DNA from: Cryptosporangium sp044454545
GTDB lineage: Bacteria; Actinomycetota; Actinomycetes; Mycobacteriales; Cryptosporangiaceae
Assembly: GCF_044454545.1 (NCBI RefSeq)
Contig: NZ_JBITDV010000006.1
Span: forward strand, 62,001-126,000
Length of the DNA: 64,000 nt
Direction of reading: 5' to 3'
Shown here: in pieces, positions 49,788-58,171 of the stretch
How positions within the stretch are numbered: the first letter of the stretch is position 1
Layout: every line of letters starts with the position of its first letter
Translations under genes and position numbers: made by a program
The notes under the pieces: model-generated
Seen by the model: only the letters and a program-made list of their open reading frames with translations
Told to the model about the DNA's origin: nothing
Databases searched by the model: none

Positions 49788-51434
49788 ATGACGAGTTACC
49801 CGACTACCGGGGCGTCCGGCGCGAACGCGGTGGCGCGGCGCAACGTCCTGGTCCGGTGGCTTGCTGACCGCTCGGTCAAGGTCAAACTCGTGCTGGCCCT
49901 CGGCGTCCTCGCGGTGGTGGCGATCGCGGTAGGTGCGGTCGGACTGAAATCCCTGAGCGAAACGAACAAGGACTCGCAGTACCTCTACAAAGAGAACGTG
50001 CAGTCGCTGGTCGCGCTCGGCCGGGTCCACCAGGAAGAGATCAAGACCCGGATGCTGGTCAACGGGCATGCCAACGCGCAGAGCCGGGCCGCCCAGGAGA
50101 AGTGGGAAGGCAAGATCAAGGACAGCGACGCCGAGCTCGCCCTGTGGGAGCAGAAGTACGAGGCGCTCGGCCCCGAAGACATGGCGACCTGGAACGTCTT
50201 CAAGGCCGCCTGGTCGGATTGGCAGGCCTACCGGGACAGCACGCTGCTGCCGCTGAGCCGGGCCAACGACGCGGCCGGGTTCGACAAGGCGGTGACCGGC
50301 ACCTCGCAGACGCTGGTGGGCAAGGCCGCCGACACGCTCGACGCACTGGAAGCCACCGACACCGGCCTCGCGAAGCAGAGCGCCCAGCGGGCCACCGACG
50401 CGTACGAGAACGCCCGGACCACCGTCATCGTGCTGCTCGTCGTCGGACTGCTGATCGCAGGCGCGCTCAGCGTCGTCATCACGCAGTTGATCGTGACGCC
50501 GCTGCGGCGGGTCTCCCGCACGCTGGAGGCGATGGCCGGCGGGGACCTGACGACGTCGGCCGACGTCAGCTCCAAGGACGAGGTCGGCCAGATGGCGAAC
50601 GCGCTCGGCCGCGCGCAGCAGAGCGTGCGGGAGACGATCAGCGCGCTCTCGCTCAGCGCCGACACGCTGGCCGCCAGCGCGGACGAGCTCTCTTCGGTCA
50701 GTCAGCAGATCGCGAACAGCGCGGAGGACGCGTCCTCGCAGGCCGGTGTGGTTTCGGAGGCCTCGGAGGAGGTCTCCCGCAACGTCCAGACGGTCGCCGC
50801 CGGGTCCGAGGAGATGGGATCGGCGATCCGGGAGATCTCGCAGTCGGCCAACGACGCGGCCGGTGTCGCCTCGCGTGCGGTGGACGCCGCCGCGACGACG
50901 AACGCGACCGTCGCGAAGCTGGGCGAATCGTCGATCGAGATCGGCAACGTGGTCAAGGTGATCACGAGCATCGCCGAGCAGACGAACCTGCTGGCGCTGA
51001 ACGCCACGATCGAGGCCGCGCGGGCGGGCGAGGCGGGTAAGGGCTTCGCGGTCGTCGCGAACGAGGTCAAGGATCTCGCCCAGGAGACGGCGAAGGCGAC
51101 CGAGGACATCTCGAAGCGGGTCGAGGCGATCCAGGCCGACACCGACTCCGCGGTCTCCGCGATCGAGGAGATCTCCGGGATCATCGCGCAGATCAACGAC
51201 TACCAGATGACGATCGCGTCCGCGGTCGAGGAGCAGACCGCGACGACCAACGAGATGAACCGGAGCATCAGCGAAGCCGCACAGAGCTCCTCGCAGATCG
51301 CCGCGAACATCTCCGGTGTCGCCGGAGCGACCTCGCGGACGTCCGGCAACGCCGGTGACGCCCGCCAGGCCGCCGACCGCCTCAGTGCGATGTCGACCGA
51401 CCTCCGGGCGCTGGTCGGACGCTTCCGCTACTAG
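49788..51434 (+). CDS. Methyl-accepting chemotaxis protein
   Basis: A 548-residue chemoreceptor. A membrane segment (about 30-52) is followed by a periplasmic four-helix-bundle ligand domain (about 55-210), a second membrane segment (about 212-232), a HAMP domain and a cytosolic signalling region whose hairpin tip reads QTNLLALNATIEAARAGE. GAGG lies six bases before the ATG at 49788; in-frame starts at 49761 (GTG) and 49776 (ATG) are possible. The ligand is not evident. Motility genes are not in the window. Confidence 0.9.
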   Translation: MTSYPTTGASGANAVARRNVLVRWLADRSVKVKLVLALGVLAVVAIAVGAVGLKSLSETNKDSQYLYKENVQSLVALGRVHQEEIKTRMLVNGHANAQSRAAQEKWEGKIKDSDAELALWEQKYEALGPEDMATWNVFKAAWSDWQAYRDSTLLPLSRANDAAGFDKAVTGTSQTLVGKAADTLDALEATDTGLAKQSAQRATDAYENARTTVIVLLVVGLLIAGALSVVITQLIVTPLRRVSRTLEAMAGGDLTTSADVSSKDEVGQMANALGRAQQSVRETISALSLSADTLAASADELSSVSQQIANSAEDASSQAGVVSEASEEVSRNVQTVAAGSEEMGSAIREISQSANDAAGVASRAVDAAATTNATVAKLGESSIEIGNVVKVITSIAEQTNLLALNATIEAARAGEAGKGFAVVANEVKDLAQETAKATEDISKRVEAIQADTDSAVSAIEEISGIIAQINDYQMTIASAVEEQTATTNEMNRSISEAAQSSSQIAANISGVAGATSRTSGNAGDARQAADRLSAMSTDLRALVGRFRY

Positions 51435-51495
51435 GCCGGGTCCGGCCCGTGCGGTGCTGCGGGGCCTCGCGATAGCGACGCCCGCGCGGCAGGCC

Positions 51496-51501
51496 TACTC
51501 T
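51496..51501 (+). promoter_or_regulatory. Probable leaderless -10 box of the lipase-like membrane gene
   Basis: TACTCT followed by seven bases and the GTG at 51509. No Shine-Dalgarno site precedes the start. Confidence 0.45.
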
Positions 51502-51508
51502 GTCCGGC

Positions 51509-53767
51509 GTGCCGGAGCCGAAGGTTGTGGAATTACTCGTCCACGGGGTCGGCGGAGCCACGCCGAACGAACAGCTCGACGACCCGTCACCGGCCAGAGT
51601 GTCCGGTGACGGGACCGTCGGCTTCTACCGCCACAAAGGACCCCTGCCGAGCGAGAACCTCGACGTCGTGAGCGAGAGCAGCGCGGCGGCCCGGGCCGGC
51701 GTGGTGCAGGAGGCCTACTGCTGGGGTGGCCTCAACTCGGCCACCGCGAGCCGCGCCGCCTGGATCCTGCTGGTGCCGTTCACGCTCGTCAACGCGGCCT
51801 GCTGGATGCGCTCGGCGGGCCCGGCCGACCGGCTCGGCCGGGCGGGCAAGGCCCTGCACGAGGGGGCCGCGCGCCTGCTCGCGTTATCTCTGACCGGCCT
51901 CTTCCTGCTGGCCGCGGGTGGCGTCGCCACCGACATGATCGGCTGGCAGTGCGCCGGGCGGGCGGAGTGCGGCAGCCGCTGGTCGGTGCTGGAGTTCCTG
52001 TCCCGCCCCGACAGCTGGGCGCACCCCGCCGGGCGCCGGCTGGCCCTGACCGCGATCGTCCCGCTGATCGTGCTCGGCGTGCTCTGGTACCTGGCCCGCC
52101 GCAGCTGGGTGGCGTACGAGAGCGTCCGCTTCCGCGTCGACGTCGCCGAGGGCGACAGTGGCCTGTCCGCGCCCGGCTTCTGGGAGGGCGAGTTCCAGGT
52201 CGGGCGCCTGCGGACGCTGCACGTCTCCCTCGGTGTGGTGACGGTCGCGCTGATGCTGACCGTTCCGGCTTTCACGGTGGACGCTTCGCCGGGCTGGGGT
52301 GCGGCGGTTTTCGGTGCCGTGCTGGTGGTGCTGGGGTTGCTGGTCGTGGCGACCGCGGTGCAGGGCAGCACCCGGGGTTTCCCGGGCGTCGGCGTGCTGC
52401 GGTCGGCGTCGTTCGCGGTGCTCGCTGCGTCCGTGGTCTACGTGCTGGCGCCGCACGAGTGGCCGGGCGCCGGCCACCGGCTCCCGGGCTTCGGCACGCT
52501 GCTGATGCTCTGGGTGGCGGCCCAGCTCGTCTTGATCGGGGCGTTGTTCGTCGCCGCGATCCTGACCGGGCGTGCGAGCCGCGGGCAGATGCTGCGCGGG
52601 TTCGTCGCACCGGTGTTCGCCGCGGTCGGGACGTTCTCCGGCGTGGCGTACTCGGCCGCGCTGCTGACCCGGATCTCGGACTGGCTCGGCTCCACCCGGG
52701 ACGGCTCCGGCACGCTGCTGGCCCGGCCTCCGGCCGTCGTCTCCTGGTCGGCGGTGGCGTTCGGCCTGGAGGTGCTCCTGGTCGCGCTGCTCGGCCTGTT
52801 CCTGCTGGTTCGGGTCACGTGGTCGGTCCGCCGCAACTGGCGCGGGGTGCTGGACGAGTACCAGGTGACGGCGACGACGGACGAGACTCCCGGCAGTGGT
52901 CCGGTGCCGGCGATCTCGAGCCGGGCCCGGGCGCAGGCGAAGAAGATCGTCCGGATGCGGGCGATCGCCGACCTGACCGACAGCGCGGGCCGCTATCTCG
53001 CGCTGCTGATCCTGCCGCTGGTGCTGCTCGGGATCTACGGAGTCGTGACGACGCTGACCCACTGGGCTACTCCGCCGACCCCGGCGACCTACTCGGTGCA
53101 GTACGTCAACCCGGTGCCGGGCGCGGTGAACCTGCTCTACAACGCGGGCTCGTGGGTGGTCGGCGCGACCGCGCTCGGCCTGGTCTGGCTGCTGTCGCAG
53201 GCCTACCGCAACCTGGCGCTGCGCAAGGTCGTCGGCGTCCTGTGGGACCTGGGCACGTTCTGGCCGCGGGCCGCGCACCCGCTCGGGCCGCCCTGCTACG
53301 GCGAGCGCTGCGTGCCGGAGCTGGTCGCCCGCATCAGCAAGCTGACCGAGCAGGGGCACGGCGTGGTCGTGTCCGGCCACTCCCAGGGCAGCGTGCTCGC
53401 GGCCGCGACGCTGCTGAAGCTGCCGGCGGCGCAGGCCGAGCGGGTGGCGCTGCTGACCCACGGGTCCCCGCTGCAGCGGCTCTACGGGCGTTTCTTCCCG
53501 GCGTACTTCGACGCCGCCGAGCTCGAGGCGCTGGCCGGGCGGTTGCCGCGCTGGCGCAACCTGTGGCGGGAGACCGACCCGATCGGCGGCCCGATCGCCG
53601 CGGTCGAGCGTCACGGAGCGTTGGCGGATCCGCTGCGGTTCTTCCCCGACGAGCACGAGGTGGCCTACCCCCCGATCCGCTGGCACCTGGACTATCCGCT
53701 GGATCCGGCCTACGGGGAGGAGCTCGCCGCGGCGGCGGACGCTGTCCGTCAGGACAGCGGTGTGTGA
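51509..53767 (+). CDS. Integral membrane protein with a split alpha/beta-hydrolase fold
   Basis: A 752-residue protein. The first strand-turn of an alpha/beta hydrolase (LLVHGVGG, residues 9-16) is at the N-terminus, while the nucleophile elbow GHSQGS with Ser625 is near the C-terminus. Between them are eight or more hydrophobic segments in several groups (about 85-560). The hydrolase core thus appears to be split by a long membrane domain. A membrane-lipid lipase or esterase is the likeliest activity. No signal peptide is seen. It is expressed alone from a leaderless promoter. Confidence 0.8.
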   Translation: MPEPKVVELLVHGVGGATPNEQLDDPSPARVSGDGTVGFYRHKGPLPSENLDVVSESSAAARAGVVQEAYCWGGLNSATASRAAWILLVPFTLVNAACWMRSAGPADRLGRAGKALHEGAARLLALSLTGLFLLAAGGVATDMIGWQCAGRAECGSRWSVLEFLSRPDSWAHPAGRRLALTAIVPLIVLGVLWYLARRSWVAYESVRFRVDVAEGDSGLSAPGFWEGEFQVGRLRTLHVSLGVVTVALMLTVPAFTVDASPGWGAAVFGAVLVVLGLLVVATAVQGSTRGFPGVGVLRSASFAVLAASVVYVLAPHEWPGAGHRLPGFGTLLMLWVAAQLVLIGALFVAAILTGRASRGQMLRGFVAPVFAAVGTFSGVAYSAALLTRISDWLGSTRDGSGTLLARPPAVVSWSAVAFGLEVLLVALLGLFLLVRVTWSVRRNWRGVLDEYQVTATTDETPGSGPVPAISSRARAQAKKIVRMRAIADLTDSAGRYLALLILPLVLLGIYGVVTTLTHWATPPTPATYSVQYVNPVPGAVNLLYNAGSWVVGATALGLVWLLSQAYRNLALRKVVGVLWDLGTFWPRAAHPLGPPCYGERCVPELVARISKLTEQGHGVVVSGHSQGSVLAAATLLKLPAAQAERVALLTHGSPLQRLYGRFFPAYFDAAELEALAGRLPRWRNLWRETDPIGGPIAAVERHGALADPLRFFPDEHEVAYPPIRWHLDYPLDPAYGEELAAAADAVRQDSGV

Positions 53768-53818
53768 CGGGCCTCACTACACTGACCACACCCGTCACGA
53801 CGATGAGGGAGTGTTCCC

Positions 53819-54229
53819 ATGGCCTCACGCCTCAACCCGTACCTGAGCTTCCGTGGTAACGCCCGGGAGGCGATGGAGTTCTACCGATCCGTCCTGGGCG
53901 GCGAGCTGAACCTGATGACGTTCGGTCAGTTCGGCGGCGCCGCCGGTGCCGACGCCGACCAGATCATGCACGGCCAGCTCGAGACGCCCGCCGGCTACAC
54001 GCTGATGGGCTCGGACACGCCGCCCGGCATGTCGTACCACCCGGGCGACAACTTCACGGTCAGCCTCAGCGGCGACGACGCCGAGGAGCTCCGGGGCTAC
54101 TTCGCCGGGCTCGCCGAGGGCGGCACCGTGCAGACGCCGCTGGAGAAGCAGATGTGGGGCGACGAGTTCGGCGCGCTCACCGACAAGTTCGGCGTCCCGT
54201 GGCTGGTGAACATCGGCGCACCCCGGTAA
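53819..54229 (+). CDS. VOC-family (PhnB/glyoxalase-like) protein
   Basis: A 136-residue PhnB-type VOC protein: YLSFRGNAREAMEFYRSVLGGEL at the start, a GYTLMGSD strand and a C-terminal MWGDEFGALTDKFGVPWLVN segment. Family members bind a metal and small molecules, but many have no known function. GAGGGAG lies seven bases before the ATG; TACACT about 40 bases upstream is a possible -10 box. Confidence 0.9.
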   Translation: MASRLNPYLSFRGNAREAMEFYRSVLGGELNLMTFGQFGGAAGADADQIMHGQLETPAGYTLMGSDTPPGMSYHPGDNFTVSLSGDDAEELRGYFAGLAEGGTVQTPLEKQMWGDEFGALTDKFGVPWLVNIGAPR

Positions 54230-54285
54230 CGCCGGGGCATACTCGGGCGCAGTTACCCGTCTTCAGCGATGAAGGGGACCGACGC

Positions 54286-55407
54286 ATGGCTGCCCGAGTG
54301 ACCCCGCCGTTCCGTGCCGATCATGTCGGGAGCCTGCTGCGGCCCCCGGAACTACTTGCCGCCCGCGCCGATTTCGCGGCCGGACGCATCCCCGCCGACG
54401 AGTTGCGCGGGATCGAGGACGACGCGATCCGGACCGTCGTCCGTGAGCAGGAGAACACCGGACTCCGGACGGCGACCGACGGCGAATTCCGCCGGACGTC
54501 CTGGCACATGGACTTCATCTACCGCCTCGGCGGTATCCACCGTGCCGACGAGCAGTTGACGGTCAAGTTCCGCAACGCGCAGGGTGGCCTCGAGTTCACG
54601 TCGGCCGCCCTGCGTGTCGACGGGCCGATCACGCTGGACTCGCCGATCTTCGCCGACGACTTCTCGTTCTTGAAGGACCAGGTCACCACCGCGACGCCGA
54701 AGCTGACGATCCCGTCGCCGAGCATGGTCCACTACCGCGGTGGCAGGGCCGCGATCGATCCGGACGTCTACCCCGACCTCGACCAGTTCTGGGCCGACCT
54801 GTCCGCGGCCTACGCGTCCCAAGTCCACCAGATCGCCGCGCTGGGGTGCACCTACCTGCAGCTGGACGACACCAGCCTGGCCTATCTCAACGACCCGGCG
54901 CAGCGCGAGCTGGTGGCCGCCCAGGGTGGCGACCCCGACCACCAGCACGAGCGGTACATCGCACAGATCAACGCGTCGCTGGCCGGGCGTCCGCCCGGGC
55001 TGTCGGTGACGACGCACATGTGCCGGGGCAACTTCCGGTCGTCGTGGGCGGCCGAGGGCGGCTACGACTTCGTCGCCGAGGCGCTGTTCACGCAGCTCGA
55101 CGTCGACGGGTTCTTCCTCGAGTACGACGACGAGCGGTCGGGCGACTTCTCGCCGCTGCGGTTCGTGCCGCCGGGCAAGCAGGTCGTGCTCGGGCTCGTG
55201 ACGACGAAGAGCGGCGTGCTGGAGAGCAAGGACGACCTGAAGCGCCGGCTCGACGAGGCGAGCAAGTTCGTGCCGCTCGACCAGATCTGCCTGTCGCCGC
55301 AGTGCGGTTTCTCGTCCACCGTGGAGGGCAATGCGCTGTCCGCCGCCGAACAGTGGGCCAAGCTCCGCCTGATCGCCGAAGTAGCCCACGACGTCTGGGG
55401 TTCCTAG
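54286..55407 (+). CDS. MetE-like (cobalamin-independent methionine synthase C-terminal family) protein
   Basis: A 373-residue YxjG-type protein equal to the C-terminal half of MetE. Possible zinc ligands are visible in THMCRGN (His and Cys, around 244-246) and SPQCGFSS (Cys, around 338). Stand-alone proteins of this type probably transfer methyl groups to thiols such as homocysteine from an unknown donor, not from the folate of full MetE. AAGGGG lies eight bases before the ATG. It is followed by the convergent mftF gene after 16 bases. Confidence 0.9.
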   Translation: MAARVTPPFRADHVGSLLRPPELLAARADFAAGRIPADELRGIEDDAIRTVVREQENTGLRTATDGEFRRTSWHMDFIYRLGGIHRADEQLTVKFRNAQGGLEFTSAALRVDGPITLDSPIFADDFSFLKDQVTTATPKLTIPSPSMVHYRGGRAAIDPDVYPDLDQFWADLSAAYASQVHQIAALGCTYLQLDDTSLAYLNDPAQRELVAAQGGDPDHQHERYIAQINASLAGRPPGLSVTTHMCRGNFRSSWAAEGGYDFVAEALFTQLDVDGFFLEYDDERSGDFSPLRFVPPGKQVVLGLVTTKSGVLESKDDLKRRLDEASKFVPLDQICLSPQCGFSSTVEGNALSAAEQWAKLRLIAEVAHDVWGS

Positions 55408-55423
55408 GTGGGCGGGCTCCGGG

Positions 55424-56851
55424 TCAGAGCCGAGATCGGCGGCGGGTGGTGGCGGGGAGTAGCGGGCCCGGGGTGCCGGCCCGCACCGCGCCTTCCCAGG
55501 TGCCCGCGGTGCTGACCACGTCGTCGAGGATTCGGGCGGCCAGGTAGCGGTCGAGGCGGGGGTGGCGCCCGGACCGCCACCAGTCGGTGAGGATCGGCGC
55601 GGCCAGGGCGGCGGCCAGCGGTGCCCGTAGTTTCGGGACCGCTACCGCCGCCGGGAGCAGCAGCGGCCACCAGACGCGGCCGGTGGCCCGGGCCAGGCCC
55701 ATCGCGGTGGCCGGGAGGCCGGTGGCGACGAGCCGCGCGGCCTCGGGCACGGCGTCCGGCACCACCGGCTCGAGTTGCCGGGCGAGCAGCCCGACGCCCA
55801 CCGCGACCGCCGTCGCGGCCGCGGCCGGGCGCCGGACAGCCAGCAGCGCCACCGCCGCGGCCAGCGCCGGGCTGACCCGCGCGGCCGGAAGTGCTCCGGG
55901 GTGACGACGCTCGAGCAGGCCGATCGAGCGGGCGTAGAGCCGCCGCCGGGCGACGAACGGGCGCAGGCGCGTCCGGTGCTCGTGGCCGATCGTCACCGAC
56001 GGGACGTAGTGCACGTTCCAGCCCGCGTCGGCCAGGCGCCATTCGAAGTCGACGTCCTCGCCGATCGGGAGCTCCACGTCGAACGCGCCCCCGATGGCCC
56101 GGATCGCGGAGAGACGGACCAGCAGCGTCGCGGTCGGGACGTAGGGCACGAGCGCGCCGGCCCGCACCAGGCCCGCCGACGGTCCCATGTCGAGCGGCGA
56201 GTGCGCGGCCTCGTACCCACCGAGCCAGCCGTCGCCGTCGCCGTGGCCGGTGACGCGGGGTGCGACCGCCGCCACCTTCTCGTCCGCGAAGTACGGACGC
56301 AGTGCGTGCAGCCAGCCGTCCGGAACGACCACATCGGAGTCGACCAGCGCGGCGTACGGCGTGTCGACGGCGGCCAGCCCGGTGTTGCGGGCCGCGGACG
56401 GCCCGAGGTTGTGCGGGTGCGACACCAGCCGGGCACCGAACCGCGCGGCGACGTCCGGGATCGTCGTGTCCGCCGGAGACCCGTCGTCGACCACGACGAC
56501 GGGTGCCTCGGGCGCGGTCCGGCGGATCGCCTCCAGGCAGCGGGCGAGTTCGGCCGGCCGGGCGTACGTCGGGACGACGACCGTGACGTCGGCGACCCCG
56601 GCGGCGGGCTCCCAGACCGGGTGCACCATCCCGGCGTCGAGCAACCGCCGCGCCAGCTTCCGGTGCGAGGCGGACGCGCCGACCGGCGTACCGTCGCCCC
56701 ACGCCCGGAGGAGGGGCGCGCCGGCGGCCGCGACCCGCAGCAGCCGGCCGGGGGAGCCGCCGAGCAGTGTCCGCCCGTCGGGGCTGATCCGCAGCGCGCG
56801 GTCGAGGGCCAGCCGGATTCCGGCCGGCGGGAGCGCCACGCTCGCCGTCAT
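55424..56851 (-). CDS. mftF: Mycofactocin glycosyltransferase MftF
   Basis: A 475-residue GT2-family glycosyltransferase. The GT-A core (VVVPTYARPAELARCLEAI at about 91, then VDDGSPAD, then ALVDSDVVVPDGW with the DxD motif) is followed by the EDVDFEWRL segment and several C-terminal hydrophobic segments. It opens with a segment typical of MftF (RLALDRALRISPDGRTLLGGSPGRLLR). Known MftF decorates premycofactocin with a beta-1,4-glucan chain. The ATG at 56851 is the first Met of the family start; a 35-bp tandem repeat lies between it and mftR. Confidence 0.9.
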   Translation of the reverse strand: MTASVALPPAGIRLALDRALRISPDGRTLLGGSPGRLLRVAAAGAPLLRAWGDGTPVGASASHRKLARRLLDAGMVHPVWEPAAGVADVTVVVPTYARPAELARCLEAIRRTAPEAPVVVVDDGSPADTTIPDVAARFGARLVSHPHNLGPSAARNTGLAAVDTPYAALVDSDVVVPDGWLHALRPYFADEKVAAVAPRVTGHGDGDGWLGGYEAAHSPLDMGPSAGLVRAGALVPYVPTATLLVRLSAIRAIGGAFDVELPIGEDVDFEWRLADAGWNVHYVPSVTIGHEHRTRLRPFVARRRLYARSIGLLERRHPGALPAARVSPALAAAVALLAVRRPAAAATAVAVGVGLLARQLEPVVPDAVPEAARLVATGLPATAMGLARATGRVWWPLLLPAAVAVPKLRAPLAAALAAPILTDWWRSGRHPRLDRYLAARILDDVVSTAGTWEGAVRAGTPGPLLPATTRRRSRL

Positions 56852-56867
56852 CGGGCCGCGTCCGGTC

Positions 56868-57007
56868 GTGCGGCGCCCGCCCTCACCGCGGCCCGCCGGG
56901 CCGCGCGGCACCCGCCCTCACCGCGGCCTGCCGGGTCGTGCGGCACCCGCCCTCACCGCGGCCTGCCGGGTCGTGCGGCACGCGCCGTCACTGCGGCCTG
57001 CTGGGCG
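56868..57007. repeat. 35-bp tandem repeat, four copies, overlapping the mftR 3' end
   Basis: The unit begins GTGCGGCACCCGCCCTCACC and ends CTGCCGGGTC. Copies start at 56868, 56903, 56938 and 56973, with few differences in the middle two and more in the outer two. The last copy covers the mftR stop codon and final codons. The array separates mftF from mftR. Confidence 0.85.
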
Positions 57008-57614
57008 CTTCGTGCCCCGTGAAGCCGGAGGCCAGCTCTCCGATGGCCTCGTCGAGGAGCGCTTCCAGATCGGCGTCCTCGCGGGCCAGCCACTCCGTGT
57101 AGGCGGCGAGCGAGCAGCCCAGCGCGGCGTGCGCGACCAACTGCGGGAGCAGATCGGTGACCGGCCGGTCGACGCGCAGGGCCACGAACTCCGCGATCAC
57201 CCCCCGCCACCCGGCGAATCGCAGCGTCGAGTACGCGATCAGCGTCGGCACGCCGATGATCAGGGCCATCCGCCGCCGGTGCAGCGCCACGTGGTCGGTG
57301 TCGACCCGGTTGAACGCGACGACCGCCTCGCGGACCGCGGCCATCATCGGGACGTCCGGCGGCGTCGCGGCCAGCCGCTCGCGCAGCCGCGCCAGCTCGG
57401 CGTCGAAATCGCCCCAGACGAGATCGTTCTTGGACGTGTAGTACCGGAAGAACGTGCGACGGCTGATGCCCGCGGCGGCCGCGATCTCGTCGATCGTCGT
57501 TTCGTCGAAGCCCCGGGTGGTGAACAGCTCCAGTCCGATTTGTTCCAACTCGTCGTGAGACGTCGCTGGTGGCCGACCCATCCGTACCGGGGGCGGACTG
57601 GGCCCGTTCGTCAT
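56988..57614 (-). CDS. mftR: Mycofactocin system TetR-family regulator MftR
   Basis: A 208-residue TetR-type repressor. The helix-turn-helix (about 20-65) reads GLELFTTRGFDETTIDEIAAAAGISRRTFFRYYTSKNDLVWGDFD, the typical start of MftR; the rest is the ligand domain with FNRVDTDHVALHRRRMALI. Known MftR responds to acyl-CoA esters and controls the mycofactocin genes. AAGGAAGAG precedes the ATG at 57614. The last codons (APSRPQ) lie in a copy of the 35-bp repeat, so its C-terminal end was probably shaped by repeat growth. It is divergent from mftA. Confidence 0.92.
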   Translation of the reverse strand: MTNGPSPPPVRMGRPPATSHDELEQIGLELFTTRGFDETTIDEIAAAAGISRRTFFRYYTSKNDLVWGDFDAELARLRERLAATPPDVPMMAAVREAVVAFNRVDTDHVALHRRRMALIIGVPTLIAYSTLRFAGWRGVIAEFVALRVDRPVTDLLPQLVAHAALGCSLAAYTEWLAREDADLEALLDEAIGELASGFTGHEAPSRPQ

Positions 57615-57636
57615 CCGCTCTTCCTTTCTGCATCGA

Positions 57637-57652
57637 GTGTCATTAGTGTTAC
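57637..57652. promoter_or_regulatory. Imperfect inverted repeat between mftR and mftA
   Basis: GTGTCATTAGTGTTAC (57637-57652) is an imperfect inverted repeat in the only AT-richer part of the divergent promoter region. It contains the TAGTGT box (57644-57649), usable as -10 for mftA. It is the best candidate for an MftR operator. Confidence 0.4.
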
Positions 57653-57717
57653 CGCTGTTCCTGAGTGACGCCCGCCGTCCCCACGGCGAGCTCCCAATCA
57701 GCGCAAAGGAGCTTTTC

Positions 57718-57843
57718 ATGCCTGTCGAGGCTCTGGAGAACACGGCGGCCGCAGATGCTGCCGAGACCGTCGAGGTCGATCTGGTCGAGGAGGACCTGCT
57801 GGTCGAGGACGTCTCAATCGACGGGATGTGCGGCGTCTACTGA
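57718..57843 (+). CDS. mftA: Mycofactocin precursor peptide MftA
   Basis: A 41-residue peptide ending in IDGMCGVY. The Val-Tyr end is the core that MftC decarboxylates and cyclises into the redox cofactor; the acidic leader (EDLLVEDVSIDG) is bound by MftB. AAAGGAG lies six bases before the ATG. The gene is only 126 bases and is followed after ten bases by mftB. The precursor is of usual length and motif, so it is likely functional. Confidence 0.95.
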   Translation: MPVEALENTAAADAAETVEVDLVEEDLLVEDVSIDGMCGVY

Positions 57844-57853
57844 GGCGCCGATC

Positions 57854-58171
57854 ATGACCGCGGTTCCGGACAGCCCCGCGGTTCTGAGCAGCTTCGACCT
57901 GGATCGCGCCTGGGACGTACACCCCCAGGTCGCGGTCCGGCCGGAGCCGTTCGGAGCCCTGCTCTACCACTTCGGCACGCGTCGGCTCTCCTTCCTGAAG
58001 GACCCGACCCTGCTCGGGGTGGTCACCACTCTGTCGGACCATCCGTCCGCCCGCGCCGCGCTCGCTGCGAGCGGCGCCGACGTGCCGCAGCAGCGGCGGC
58101 TGGCGCGTGCGCTGGCCACGCTGGCGTCCACCGACATGATCATCGCCCGGACTTCGGAGGCGTCCTCATGA
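57854..58171 (+). CDS. mftB: Mycofactocin leader-binding chaperone MftB
   Basis: A 105-residue PqqD-like RRE protein. The DLDRAWDVHPQVAVRPEPFGALLYHFGTRRLSFLKDPTLLGVV segment is the family core that grips the MftA leader and presents it to MftC. The ATG at 57854 has GAGG nearby upstream. It overlaps mftC by four bases (ATGA), so both are translationally coupled. Confidence 0.94.
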   Translation: MTAVPDSPAVLSSFDLDRAWDVHPQVAVRPEPFGALLYHFGTRRLSFLKDPTLLGVVTTLSDHPSARAALAASGADVPQQRRLARALATLASTDMIIARTSEASS

